Assembly: GCA_044224905.1 (NCBI GenBank)
Contig: JBGAJN010000003.1
Span: 868,001 to 932,000, forward strand
Length of the DNA: 64,000 bases
Origin: JBGAJN01 sp044224905
Lineage (GTDB): Bacteria > Verrucomicrobiota > Verrucomicrobiia > Limisphaerales > JBGAJN01
Direction of reading: 5' to 3'
Below, one piece after another: positions 9,501 through 16,971 of this stretch. Positions within the stretch are counted from its first letter, which is position 1. Each line of letters opens with the position of its first letter. Below the pieces are notes generated by a model, which did not search any database, had not been told where the DNA came from, and worked only from the letters and a program-made list of their open reading frames with translations. The position numbers and the translations under genes were made by a program.

Positions 9501-10375
9501 TGGGCTGGGGTGCGAACTCGAACGGACAAACCAGCATCCCGCCAACGGCCACCAATGCCATCGCCATCGCCGCCGGCGGATCGCACAGCATGGCGTTGCG
9601 CGCCGACGGCCGCGTCTTCTCGTGGGGGTTGAACTCCAGCGGCCAGACCAACATTCCCCCGACGGCGACCAACATTGTGGCCATCGCTGCGGGTGAAGCG
9701 CACTGCCTCGCGCTGCGCGCCGATGGAGTTGTATTCGCCTGGGGCGGGAACACTGCGGGCCAGACCAACGTCCCCGCCAACGTGAGCGCCATGATTCCCT
9801 CACTGAACATCACCGGCACGGTCGTGACGAATTCCCCAGGAACCAACCTGCTGACGTACGCCGCCACCAATTCCCTCGGTGGCAGCGGAACGACCAATCG
9901 ATTGGTCGTCGTTGCCGATCGAATCGGGCCGGTCATCGCGCTCAACGGGCCAAATCCGCTCGTGCTGTTTCTCAACACGCCGTTCGTCGAACCGGGCGCC
10001 ACCGCGACCGATCTGTGCGCCGGCAACGTCAGCAGCGGCATTGTGATCGGTGGCACCGTAAACACCAACGTTGAAGGCAATTACTTCCTCACCTATTCGA
10101 TCAATGACGGGAACGGCAACATCTCAATGACCAATCGCCAGGTGATTGTCTACGGACCGACCGATGTCAGCACGGTTTCCCAAACCCTCGCCGGAAACGT
10201 CCAACTCAACTTCACCGGCTGGCCCGGCGTGCCCTACGGCGTGTTCGCGTCCACGAACCTCAGCGACTGGTTGCTGCTCGGCACGGCGACCAACCCCATC
10301 GCGAATCTCTTCCAATTCATCGACGTGGACGCGACGAACTATCCCCGGCGTTTCTACCAGCTTCGCGGCCCCTGA
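6509..10375 (+). CDS. giant exported kelch/galactose-oxidase-like protein with nested RCC1 propeller
   Basis: A protein of up to 1288 residues. Domains in order: signal peptide (ends near ESQAGG); kelch-type propeller similar to galactose oxidase (about 56-405); E-set domain (about 405-510, with GISEGAAYGDDAQMD); fibronectin-III-like (515-600); a DUF1349/concanavalin-like domain (605-775); first half of a DUF5011/HYR Ig-like domain (780-822); seven RCC1-like repeats of about 39 residues (826-1092, pattern ALRxDGxVxxWGxNxxGQT); second half of that Ig-like domain (1093-1135); a complete Ig-like copy (1136-1215); and a C-terminal module ending RRFYQLRGP. The kelch part resembles carbohydrate oxidases, but I could not confirm the Cys-Tyr cofactor. 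Start is uncertain: 6509 is TTG, another in-frame TTG is at 6557, and no ATG precedes the signal peptide. Confidence 0.82.
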   Translation: MRQNKAINSRFQKSTPLSFVLTVWARSGSFTRGFLLALVAASWLLASSFESQAGGTWVPLARTAPGSVGTMLLLSDGTVMAQNSGISSVWYQLSPDKNGSYVNGTWSTLRPMHDTRLYYSSEVLMDGRVFVAGGEYGTGKSTAEVYDPTTDTWMYTPAAGQSFSDSMAKIIANGNVLVGPVGPSPSGTTAIYSPVTNTWTTGIPLFGAHSQNEASWVKLPDDSVLTIDIGGATSQRYIPSLNKWIADAPPAVNVYDPYGSETGAALLLPDGRAFFLGSSGHTAIYTPSGDTNLGSWIAGADIPNAQGTPDAAAAMMVNGKILCAVSPVPVSTNHFPSPTSYYEYDYLANTFTNVGAPGGATNVNIPAYFTTMLDLPDGTVLHAKFASQLYVYQPDGSPLTNGKPAIIAITTNLDGTLHLTGTLLNGISEGAAYGDDAQMDSNYPIVRMTDTNGIVFYARTFNWTSTSVMNTNETSVEIKLPAGLLGGDYSLEVVANGIASDPLAIAAPSTPMPPVKNFGFTSKTATRFILRWNDIGFYEDGYRLERSTNGIVFNTASNIGPNGTSVSNTVTALGQYYYRLIATNELGDGIATPVIFAASPPTATIPAPWKTADLGDVGGTGASGLTGGTYTVIGTGGGIGKTNDECQFAYQTLTGDFVFTARIISNLSSADSAFAGIMLRDTLLSNACSVTMGFGLTNEAPAFIARTFPRGVATNSIGPNASVAPYWVRLVKWANTVTGYRSADGVTWTKQGFARIPVAPQLYVGLAATAGTNTLLNTATFDNVSIIRTASPELTVIPAGGTPFTNECHVAYVEPGATTLAPLANVAAGGSNSFAVRADGTLAGWGNNSSGQTTLPFTATNLVSVAVGRSHVAAVRTDGRLFAWGDNSSGQTNALTTTNFIAAAAGSEFTLALRTDGTVTGWGATNSGQLSIPSSVSSCMAIAAGPSNSLALKTDGTVVGWGFNGVAQTNIPSTVTNIAAIASGTYHCLALRGDGKVLGWGANSNGQTSIPPTATNAIAIAAGGSHSMALRADGRVFSWGLNSSGQTNIPPTATNIVAIAAGEAHCLALRADGVVFAWGGNTAGQTNVPANVSAMIPSLNITGTVVTNSPGTNLLTYAATNSLGGSGTTNRLVVVADRIGPVIALNGPNPLVLFLNTPFVEPGATATDLCAGNVSSGIVIGGTVNTNVEGNYFLTYSINDGNGNISMTNRQVIVYGPTDVSTVSQTLAGNVQLNFTGWPGVPYGVFASTNLSDWLLLGTATNPIANLFQFIDVDATNYPRRFYQLRGP

Positions 10376-10390
10376 GCCTGGTGTCGGGGA

Positions 10391-10531
10391 AAACCGAATC
10401 GCCGCGTCACCGACTCTCGGCGATTATCGGTTTGCCAATCGGAGCCGTGTTCCCTAAGTTCCTGCCCGTGCGACACGGATCAATTGCGACAACGACTTTT
10501 TAGCGTTCGTCCCGGAAACCGGGATGAACGC
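10391..10531 (+). other. run of strong RNA hairpins between the kelch gene and thrS
   Basis: Directly visible inverted repeats. Hairpin A, 10391-10433: 7 bp (10391-10397 with 10427-10433), a 2-base bulge, then 7 bp (10398-10404 with 10418-10424). Hairpin B: CCGTGT at 10445-10450 pairs with ACACGG at 10473-10478; alternatively CCGTG at 10466-10470 pairs with CACGG at 10474-10478 across a 3-base loop, so the two forms exclude each other. Hairpin C, 10503-10531: 13 bp with one G-T wobble and an AAA loop. A terminator follows at once. These may simply be the 3' end of the upstream mRNA, or a structured leader controlling thrS. No known riboswitch or T-box consensus was recognised. Confidence 0.5.
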
Positions 10532-10532
10532 C

Positions 10533-10566
10533 AACGCCTCAGACACATCGTCCGGGGCGTTTTTGT
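10533..10566 (+). terminator. Rho-independent terminator upstream of thrS
   Basis: Stem AACGCCTC (10533-10540) pairs with GGGGCGTT (10554-10561) including one T-G wobble, around a 13-base loop, followed by a T-rich run (10560-10564, then GTTT). It lies 158 bases after the kelch gene stop and about 100 bases before the thrS start. It can end the upstream transcript, or act as an attenuator if a thrS promoter lies before it. Confidence 0.65.
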
Positions 10567-10579
10567 TTACTAAGTGAAA

Positions 10580-10649
10580 GCCACCGAGACACAGACAACA
10601 CAGAGCCACCTGGGAACTTCTTTCTCTGGGCCCTCTGCGCCTCTGTGGC
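10580..10649. repeat. palindromic GA/CT-rich repeat of the 'HRGTE' type
   Basis: Two 26-base arms, 10580-10605 and 10624-10649, are inverted copies matching at 19 of 26 positions around an 18-base centre. The arms are built of short ACAGAG / CTCTGTG words. Read on the minus strand the element gives CHRGAEGPEKE..., a peptide pattern I associate with a class of dispersed intergenic palindromes seen in many environmental genomes, including Verrucomicrobia. Only one copy is in this window. It ends 13 bases before the thrS ATG, so it sits in the thrS 5' untranslated region and takes the place of a normal ribosome binding site. Confidence 0.6.
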
Positions 10650-10662
10650 AGAAATAGAAATT

Positions 10663-12549
10663 ATGGCCGAAGAAAATCAACCTCAGCAGCAACCGCAACC
10701 GAATCCCGAACGCAAGACGCTCGACGATCGCGCGAAGATGACCGAACTCGAACGCATCCGGCACTCGTGCGCCCACGTCATGGCGACCGCCATTCTGCGC
10801 CTGTGGCCCGATGCCCAGTTCGCTTACGGCCCGCCCGTTGAGAATGGTTTCTACTACGACCTCGAATGCAGCCACCGCATCTCGCCCGAGGACTTCGAGA
10901 AGATCGAGGCCGAGATGAAGAAGGAAATCAAAGCCAACAACACCTTCGAGAAAGTCATCGTCACGCGCGAACAGGCCATCGCTGAAGCGCAAAGCGGTCG
11001 CCTTGGCGGACTCGCTGAACGCCCGGGCAACGCCAGCAAGTTCAAGTTGGATTTGCTCAAGCAGATTCCTGAAGGCGAACCGATTTCCTATTTCAAGAAC
11101 GGCGACTTCATCGATCTCTGCGCCGGACCGCACGTGATGCGCACCGGCAACATCGGTGCGTTCAAGCTCATGAGCGTGGCCGCGGCCTACTACAAGGGCG
11201 ACGAAAAAGGCCCGCAGCTCCAACGCATTTACGGCACGGCGTTCAAGAACAAGACCGCGCTCGACGAACATTTGAAAATGATCGAAGAGGCCAAGCGCCG
11301 CGATCATCGCAAGATCGGCGCGGAGATGGGACTCTTCGCCATCGACACGGAATACGTCGGGCCGGGCATGCCGCTGTGGTTGCCTAAAGGCACGATGCTC
11401 GTGGAAGAGTTGGAGAAGCTCGCCAAGGAAACCGAGTTCGCCGCCGGCTACGTGCGCGTGCGCACGCCGCATCTGGCCAAAGAGAAGATGTATAAGACTT
11501 CCGGGCATCTTCCGTATTACGCGGAGAGCATGTTCCCGGCGATGGAGCTGAAGGAAAAGGGCGGCACTGATCCGAACGAGGAGGCGGAACGCTACTACCT
11601 CAAAGCCATGAACTGCCCGCATCATCACCGCATCTTTGCAGCGGAGCCGCGCAGTTATCGCGATTTGCCGTTGCGCCTCGCGGAATACGGCTGCTGCTAT
11701 CGCTACGAGCAGAGCGGCGAGTTGTTCGGCCTCATGCGCGTCCGTTCACTCAACATGAACGACGCCCATATTTACCTCACCGAAGACCAGTTCGCGGATG
11801 AATTCAAGGCGGTGAACGACATGTATCTGAAGTATTTCAAAATCTTCGGCCTCGAAAAATATCAGATGCGCTTCAGCACGCATTCGGCGGAAGGCCTCGG
11901 GAAAAAATACGTGAACGAGCCCGAACTGTGGAAGAAGACCGAGGACATGGTGCGCAAGGTGTTGATCGAATCCGGCATCAACTACGTGGAGGTCGCCAAC
12001 GAGGCGGCGTTCTACGGCCCGAAGATCGACGTGCAGGTGTGGAGCGCCATCGGCCGCGAATTCACCATCGCCACCAACCAGGTGGACTTCGCCGTGCCCG
12101 CCAAGTTCGGCCTCACCTACCGCGCCAGCGACAACACGAACAAGACGCCGTTGTGCATCCATCGCGCGCCTCTCGGCACGCATGAGCGGTTCATCGGCTT
12201 CCTCATCGAGCATTACGCCGGCAACTTCCCGCTCTGGCTCGCGCCGGATCAGGTGCGCGTTGTGACGATTGGCGATGACGACCGGCTCGTCGGTCACGCG
12301 AAAGGAATCGTCGCCGAACTCCGCGCCAAACAAGTCCGCGCCGACGGCGATTACAGTTCGAACCCAATCAAGGCCAAGATTCAGGAGGCCGAACAGCTGC
12401 GCGTCCACACGATGCTCGTCATCGGCGCGAAGGAATTGGAACACGACACCGTGAGCCTCCGATTGCACGGCAAGGGCAACGTCGGCGTGAAGCCCACGGG
12501 TGAAGCGGTGGCCGACATTCTCCAGTCGATCGCAGAACGACGCGCTTAA
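10663..12549 (+). CDS. thrS: threonyl-tRNA synthetase
   Basis: Charges tRNA-Thr in the cytoplasm. The 628-residue protein begins almost directly with the editing domain: HSCAHVMATAI gives the HxxxH metal/editing motif and the later CAGPHV pair completes it (YFKNGDFIDLCAGPH). The class II catalytic core follows, with zinc ligands expected at the Cys of MNCPHH, the His of NDAHIY and the His of GTHERFI, motif 2 around RYEQSGELFGLMRVR, and motif 3 in the segment ending ERFIGFL. The anticodon-binding domain is C-terminal (APDQVRVVTIGDDD onward). The N-terminal TGS domain of E. coli ThrS is missing. I chose ATG 10663 over a GTG at 10645, which lies inside the palindromic repeat. No clear Shine-Dalgarno is seen. 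Confidence 0.95.
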   Translation: MAEENQPQQQPQPNPERKTLDDRAKMTELERIRHSCAHVMATAILRLWPDAQFAYGPPVENGFYYDLECSHRISPEDFEKIEAEMKKEIKANNTFEKVIVTREQAIAEAQSGRLGGLAERPGNASKFKLDLLKQIPEGEPISYFKNGDFIDLCAGPHVMRTGNIGAFKLMSVAAAYYKGDEKGPQLQRIYGTAFKNKTALDEHLKMIEEAKRRDHRKIGAEMGLFAIDTEYVGPGMPLWLPKGTMLVEELEKLAKETEFAAGYVRVRTPHLAKEKMYKTSGHLPYYAESMFPAMELKEKGGTDPNEEAERYYLKAMNCPHHHRIFAAEPRSYRDLPLRLAEYGCCYRYEQSGELFGLMRVRSLNMNDAHIYLTEDQFADEFKAVNDMYLKYFKIFGLEKYQMRFSTHSAEGLGKKYVNEPELWKKTEDMVRKVLIESGINYVEVANEAAFYGPKIDVQVWSAIGREFTIATNQVDFAVPAKFGLTYRASDNTNKTPLCIHRAPLGTHERFIGFLIEHYAGNFPLWLAPDQVRVVTIGDDDRLVGHAKGIVAELRAKQVRADGDYSSNPIKAKIQEAEQLRVHTMLVIGAKELEHDTVSLRLHGKGNVGVKPTGEAVADILQSIAERRA

Positions 12550-12578
12550 GCATTCACTTCACGAACGAGTCCTCCAGC

Positions 12579-13379
12579 ATGGTCAACGGCTCACTGTTGC
12601 TCGATTGGTTGGTCGCGCTGGGATTGTTCGCCGGGTTGCTGGCGTCGCTCGAAATCTGGTACCGCTTTGGGCTTCGCGCTCGCGCGCGGCAAGCGGAGCA
12701 TCCAGATCAGCTATCCACGATTCAGGGAGCGACGCTGGGATTGCTGGCCTTGTTGCTCGGCTTCAGCTTCGCTCTGGCTGCAGGGCGTTTTTCCGATCGC
12801 ACCAAGATGATCGTCGATGAAGCGAATGCCATCGGAACGGCGTGGCTGCGCTGTGATCTCGTTGACGACGCACAACGCACCGAGATCCGGGAATTACTTC
12901 GCCGCTATGTCACCCAGCGGATCGCGATCTACGACGCGCCGAACGAGACCGCCCGCGCAGCATCTGTTGCAGAGTCAGAATCGTTGCAGACAAAAATGTG
13001 GACGTTGATGGTGCGCGCCACCAAAGCCACGCCGGAGTTTTCCGAAGTATTGTTGCCGCCCTTCAACGAATTGATCGATCTCCACGGCACGCGAATGGCG
13101 GCCGCGACCCGACACATGCCGGGAATGTTGATGGCGTTGCTGCTCGCTTGTTCCTTCGTGTCCGTCGCGTCGGTCGGCTACGGCTGCGGAGTGGCGGGCA
13201 AACGCAACGTTGTCCTGACCACCGCGCTGACCTTCCTGATCTCCGGAGCCTTGTGGGCGACGATCGATATGGATCATCCACGCCGCGGCCTGATCCGTGT
13301 GGGGCAACAACCGATGCTCGACTTGCAAAGCAGCCTGGAGCGCAGCTCAACGCCCGTTACTGCGAAGCCGACGAAGTGA
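12579..13379 (+). CDS. DUF4239 (bestrophin-like) membrane protein
   Basis: A 266-residue membrane protein of the DUF4239 family. Family landmarks are clear: STIQGATLGLLALLLGFSFALAAGRFSDR in two parts (residues about 46-74), then DEANAIGTAWLR, and near the end TIDMDHPRRGLIRVGQQPM. Predicted membrane segments: one at about 5-27, one at about 50-68, and a pair at about 178-200 and 208-228. The family is distantly related to bestrophin-like proteins; no activity is established. It starts 29 bases after thrS, so it may be read through from it. Its last 23 bases overlap the end of the convergent patatin gene. Confidence 0.85.
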   Translation: MVNGSLLLDWLVALGLFAGLLASLEIWYRFGLRARARQAEHPDQLSTIQGATLGLLALLLGFSFALAAGRFSDRTKMIVDEANAIGTAWLRCDLVDDAQRTEIRELLRRYVTQRIAIYDAPNETARAASVAESESLQTKMWTLMVRATKATPEFSEVLLPPFNELIDLHGTRMAAATRHMPGMLMALLLACSFVSVASVGYGCGVAGKRNVVLTTALTFLISGALWATIDMDHPRRGLIRVGQQPMLDLQSSLERSSTPVTAKPTK

Positions 13380-14604
13380 TGGGCGCGACCGCTGGAAAGC
13401 AGCTGGCCGGAACTCTGAGTTCATCCCACGGCGAGTGAATCCAGCAACCGCCCGCCCGCCCCATTCCCTCGCCAAGCGCGAACAGACGCTGCATTTCATG
13501 CGGGTCGAATTCCTGGTGCGATTGCCGCTGAAATTCGACCGGAATGCCCGTGAGGTGGAATTCGCACCGATCACGCCCAGCGAAGACAAACATCCGATAG
13601 AAATCTCCTTCGGCTTGATGATGTGTGAGGGCGAGCAACGAGTTCATTAAGATGGGCAGTGCGCGCGGCTTCACCGGATCGTAGTGCGTACGCAAGTCAC
13701 CGTTGCGAATGATATACAGTTCCGCCGGACGTTCCCGTCCCAAATCGTCCAGCTTGCGGCGGATTTCGTCCAAGTGAAGTACGGGACCGTAGGCGAATGC
13801 TTGACGACCAATTCCTCCGTCCACGTGCAGTTCGTCGTAAATCTTCCCATCCACCTCGACGCTGAAATAAACCGGGGGAAATGCGCCGGGCACGGCCGCA
13901 GAAGCCATCATGACTTCGGTGAACAATTTCACCGCGTTGGTTTGTCCGCTGGCGGCGATCGCGCCCATGTCCCAGATGACGGGCCGGCGCGCGTCGAGGT
14001 TCACGGTGCCAATCCACAAACGCCGGCCGCGCCCGTGCTCACGGGCGATCGCCGACAACATTTCCGCGTTCACATACTTCGCCAGCATTTTTCGCAACGG
14101 TGCCGTGTCGAATACCGAATCATCGCGCAGAATGCGCATCAGTCCTTTTCGGCGAAACAGGTCATCTGGATGAAGGTTCGCGTAGATTTCACGCAGAGCC
14201 GCATCCTGGCTCGCTCCCAGAAAAGCAAACGGCGCCAGCAACGCACCCGCACTGATGCCGGTAACGAAGTCGAACGTAGGACGAGTGCCTTGCACCGACC
14301 ATCCGCAGAGAAATCCCGCACCGAATGCGCCATCCATTCCTCCGCCCGAAAGCGAGAGATACTGAATCGGCGTTTTCCCCAACGGGTTGTCGGGAGCCGA
14401 CTCAGCCTTGAGAGCGGTTTCGACGCTGCGCTGCAGAACGGGGCTGAAAGAATCGCCCCAGTCGCGGATGTCCCGATACCCCGGCGGAGTGGCCTGACAC
14501 GCAAGGTCGCCTGGCAGCGGTTTGCGGGGATGCAGCACGCTGCAACCAGTCAAGGAACACGCCACCAAGGCGCCCGCGATCAGGATTCTAAAGGCCGTTT
14601 GCAT
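13357..14604 (-). CDS. patatin-like phospholipase lipoprotein
   Basis: A 415-residue putative acyl hydrolase. The N-terminus is a lipoprotein signal with lipobox SLTGC (Cys21), so the protein should be anchored in an envelope membrane. The patatin fold shows the glycine-rich oxyanion segment LSLSGGGMDGAFGAG (about 83-97), the nucleophile elbow GISAG with Ser118, and the catalytic Asp in VDGG (Asp262), giving the Ser-Asp dyad. Members cleave phospholipid or other acyl esters. It is convergent with the DUF4239 gene (23-base overlap at 13357-13379) and divergent from the S46 peptidase gene with a 192-base shared upstream region that includes an A/T-rich stretch near 14613-14630. Confidence 0.88.
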   Translation of the reverse strand: MQTAFRILIAGALVACSLTGCSVLHPRKPLPGDLACQATPPGYRDIRDWGDSFSPVLQRSVETALKAESAPDNPLGKTPIQYLSLSGGGMDGAFGAGFLCGWSVQGTRPTFDFVTGISAGALLAPFAFLGASQDAALREIYANLHPDDLFRRKGLMRILRDDSVFDTAPLRKMLAKYVNAEMLSAIAREHGRGRRLWIGTVNLDARRPVIWDMGAIAASGQTNAVKLFTEVMMASAAVPGAFPPVYFSVEVDGKIYDELHVDGGIGRQAFAYGPVLHLDEIRRKLDDLGRERPAELYIIRNGDLRTHYDPVKPRALPILMNSLLALTHHQAEGDFYRMFVFAGRDRCEFHLTGIPVEFQRQSHQEFDPHEMQRLFALGEGMGRAGGCWIHSPWDELRVPASCFPAVAPITSSASQ

Positions 14605-14796
14605 CTTCTGATTTCGATTTTAAAATTTCGGGCAGAGTGATCGTCAGCCGCATCGTCGTCAACAATTCTGCCGCCACAGTTCAGTTAAAGAAACGCATCG
14701 ACAAGGCAACCACTGACGCGCTGTTGTCGAGCGACTCAAAGGCATTGGCAAATTTACAGTCGCCTACCCGGTCGCGTTCACTATTCTCCGCCTGCC

Positions 14797-16869
14797 ATGA
14801 ATCGCTGTTTGATCGTCCTGCTTTGTTTTATTGTCGCTCGTGAGTCGCGCGCCGATGAAGGAATGTGGCTCTACAACCAACCGCCACGCCAGCTGCTGCG
14901 CGAGCGTTACCAGTTCGACGCCACGGATGCGTGGCTCGAGCACCTGCAGAAGTCGTCTGTCCGTTTCAACTCCGGCGGCTCGGGCAGCTTCGTGAGCGAA
15001 GACGGTCTGCTGATTTCCAACCATCACGTCGGCGCCGACGCGCTGCAAAAGGTTAGCTCGAAGGGAAAAAATTATCTGCGCGACGGCTTCAAAGCCAGTT
15101 CCCTCGCGAACGAAATCAAATGCTTGGACCTCGAAGTAAACGTGCTCGAATCAATCGAGGACGTGACCGCGCGCATCAATGCCGGCGTGCCCAAAGCCGC
15201 GAGCCCGGCTGACGCCTTTGCCGCGCGACGCAAAGTCATCGCCGACGTGGAGAAGGAATCTCTCGACCGCACCGGTCTGCGCTCGGACGTCGTGACGCTC
15301 TGGCAAGGCGGCGCGTATCATCTTTACCGTTTCAAGCGCTATACGGACGTGCGAATCGTCTTCGCACCCGAACAGCAGATCGCCTTCTACGGCGGCGATC
15401 CCGATAATTTCGAATTCCCGCGCCACGATCTCGATATCTGTTTGTTCCGCGCCTACGAGAAGGGCAAGCCCGCCCGCGTGAAACATTTCCTTCGTTTCTC
15501 CCCCAAGGGCGCGGTCGATGGCGAACTCACCTTCGTTTCCGGGCACCCGGGCCGTACGAGCCGGTTGCTCACCGTCGCCGAGTTGGAATACCAGCGCGAC
15601 TTCTACTTGCCCTTCCGACTCAGCACGCTCAAGCGTCTCGAAGTACTCGTCGGGAATTGGAGCGCCCGCAGCGAGGAGAACGCCCGCCGCGCGCGCGAGG
15701 AATTCTTCGGCATTCAGAATTCTCGCAAGGCGAACGACGGCCGCCTCGCCGGCTTGCTCGATCCGGATTTGATGAGCGCGAAACGCCGTGCGGAGTCCGA
15801 TCTCAAAGCCAAACTACGAGATCACAAAGAACACGCTGACGCTCTGGCGGCGTTCGACAAAATCGCCGCCGCGACCAAGACTCTCCGCGAACAGGCCGTG
15901 CGCCATTCGTTGCTCGAGGGAGCGACTGCTTTCAACTGCGACAGTTTCGGCCTCGCGCGCACGCTGCTTCGCGCCGGCATTGAACGCCCCAAACCGAACG
16001 GCGAACGCCTGCGAGAATTCTCCGACTCCGGAAAAGAGTCATTGGAACTCGCGCTATTCTCCGACAAACCGATTCATACTGATCTCGAAATTCTCACGCT
16101 GACCGACTCGTTAACTTTTCTTGCCGGCCAACTGGGCATGAACGACCCGCTCGTTCTAAATATCCTTGCCGGCAAATCGCCCCACGAACGCGCAGTCGCT
16201 TTAATTCAGGGCACCAAGGTCCGCGAAGTTGAATTCCGCAAGAAGCTCTACGAACGCGGCACCCTCGCCGTCTGGGCGGCCGACGATCCGATGATCGAGC
16301 TCGCCCGCATCGTAGACACGGAGGCCCGGACCTTGCGAAAGACGGCCGAAGAACTGGGCGAGACCAAGCAGCAGGCGCACGCTGCCATCGCCCGCGCCCG
16401 CAATGCACTGCAAGGCACGACGGGCTATCCCGACGCCACGTTCACCCTCCGCCTCGCCTTCGGCGAAGTGAAGGGCTACGAGGAAAATGGCAAGCACGTG
16501 AATGCCCTTACCACGATCGGCACGCTCTTCGAACAAGCGAGGGAAATGAAGAACCAGCCACCGTTCGATTTGCCGGCGTCGTGGGAAAAGAAAAGGTCGC
16601 GGCTAAATCTTAAGACACCCTTCAACTTCATCAGCACCGCCGACACCATTGGCGGCAACTCCGGCAGTCCGGTCGTGAATCGCGCCGGCGAATTCGTCGG
16701 CATCATTTTCGATGGCAACTTGCAGAGCCTCCCGTGGGACTACGCGTTTACCGACAAGCAAGGCCGGGCCACGTCCGTCCACGCTGCGGCCATTCTCGAA
16801 GCCCTCGACAAAGTTTACGGAGCGAAGGAAGTCGTGCGCGAGTTGCTGGCCGGACGAATGGGAAAGTGA
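14797..16869 (+). CDS. S46 family dipeptidyl peptidase (DPP7-like)
   Basis: A 690-residue exported serine peptidase of family S46, which removes dipeptides from peptide N-termini in the periplasm. A signal peptide ends near ESRADEG. The chymotrypsin-like core is marked by SNHHVG (catalytic His at 76/77), PRHDLD with Asp213 at the place of the catalytic Asp, and IGGNSGSP with Ser622. Eighteen residues after the serine, in FDGN, lies Gly640; in family knowledge this S1-site position is Gly in DPP7 (hydrophobic P1) and Arg in DPP11 (Asp/Glu P1), so a DPP7-like preference is inferred. The middle helical cap contains many charged helices (about 255-570). It is followed 102 bases later by the aldolase gene. 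Confidence 0.9.
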   Translation: MNRCLIVLLCFIVARESRADEGMWLYNQPPRQLLRERYQFDATDAWLEHLQKSSVRFNSGGSGSFVSEDGLLISNHHVGADALQKVSSKGKNYLRDGFKASSLANEIKCLDLEVNVLESIEDVTARINAGVPKAASPADAFAARRKVIADVEKESLDRTGLRSDVVTLWQGGAYHLYRFKRYTDVRIVFAPEQQIAFYGGDPDNFEFPRHDLDICLFRAYEKGKPARVKHFLRFSPKGAVDGELTFVSGHPGRTSRLLTVAELEYQRDFYLPFRLSTLKRLEVLVGNWSARSEENARRAREEFFGIQNSRKANDGRLAGLLDPDLMSAKRRAESDLKAKLRDHKEHADALAAFDKIAAATKTLREQAVRHSLLEGATAFNCDSFGLARTLLRAGIERPKPNGERLREFSDSGKESLELALFSDKPIHTDLEILTLTDSLTFLAGQLGMNDPLVLNILAGKSPHERAVALIQGTKVREVEFRKKLYERGTLAVWAADDPMIELARIVDTEARTLRKTAEELGETKQQAHAAIARARNALQGTTGYPDATFTLRLAFGEVKGYEENGKHVNALTTIGTLFEQAREMKNQPPFDLPASWEKKRSRLNLKTPFNFISTADTIGGNSGSPVVNRAGEFVGIIFDGNLQSLPWDYAFTDKQGRATSVHAAAILEALDKVYGAKEVVRELLAGRMGK

Positions 16870-16971
16870 CACACGCGACGCCCATGCGTTAAAGCTTCCA
16901 TCGTTCGTCGGGTTGGGCACAATTCGCGGCATGACTTCCTCGACTGTTCCGCAAATAGTTGCGCTCAACTC

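Noticed and set aside
10376..10662. T-box riboswitch controlling thrS
   Set aside because: No T-box sequence or specifier-loop arrangement was recognised, and T-boxes are not expected in this phylum.
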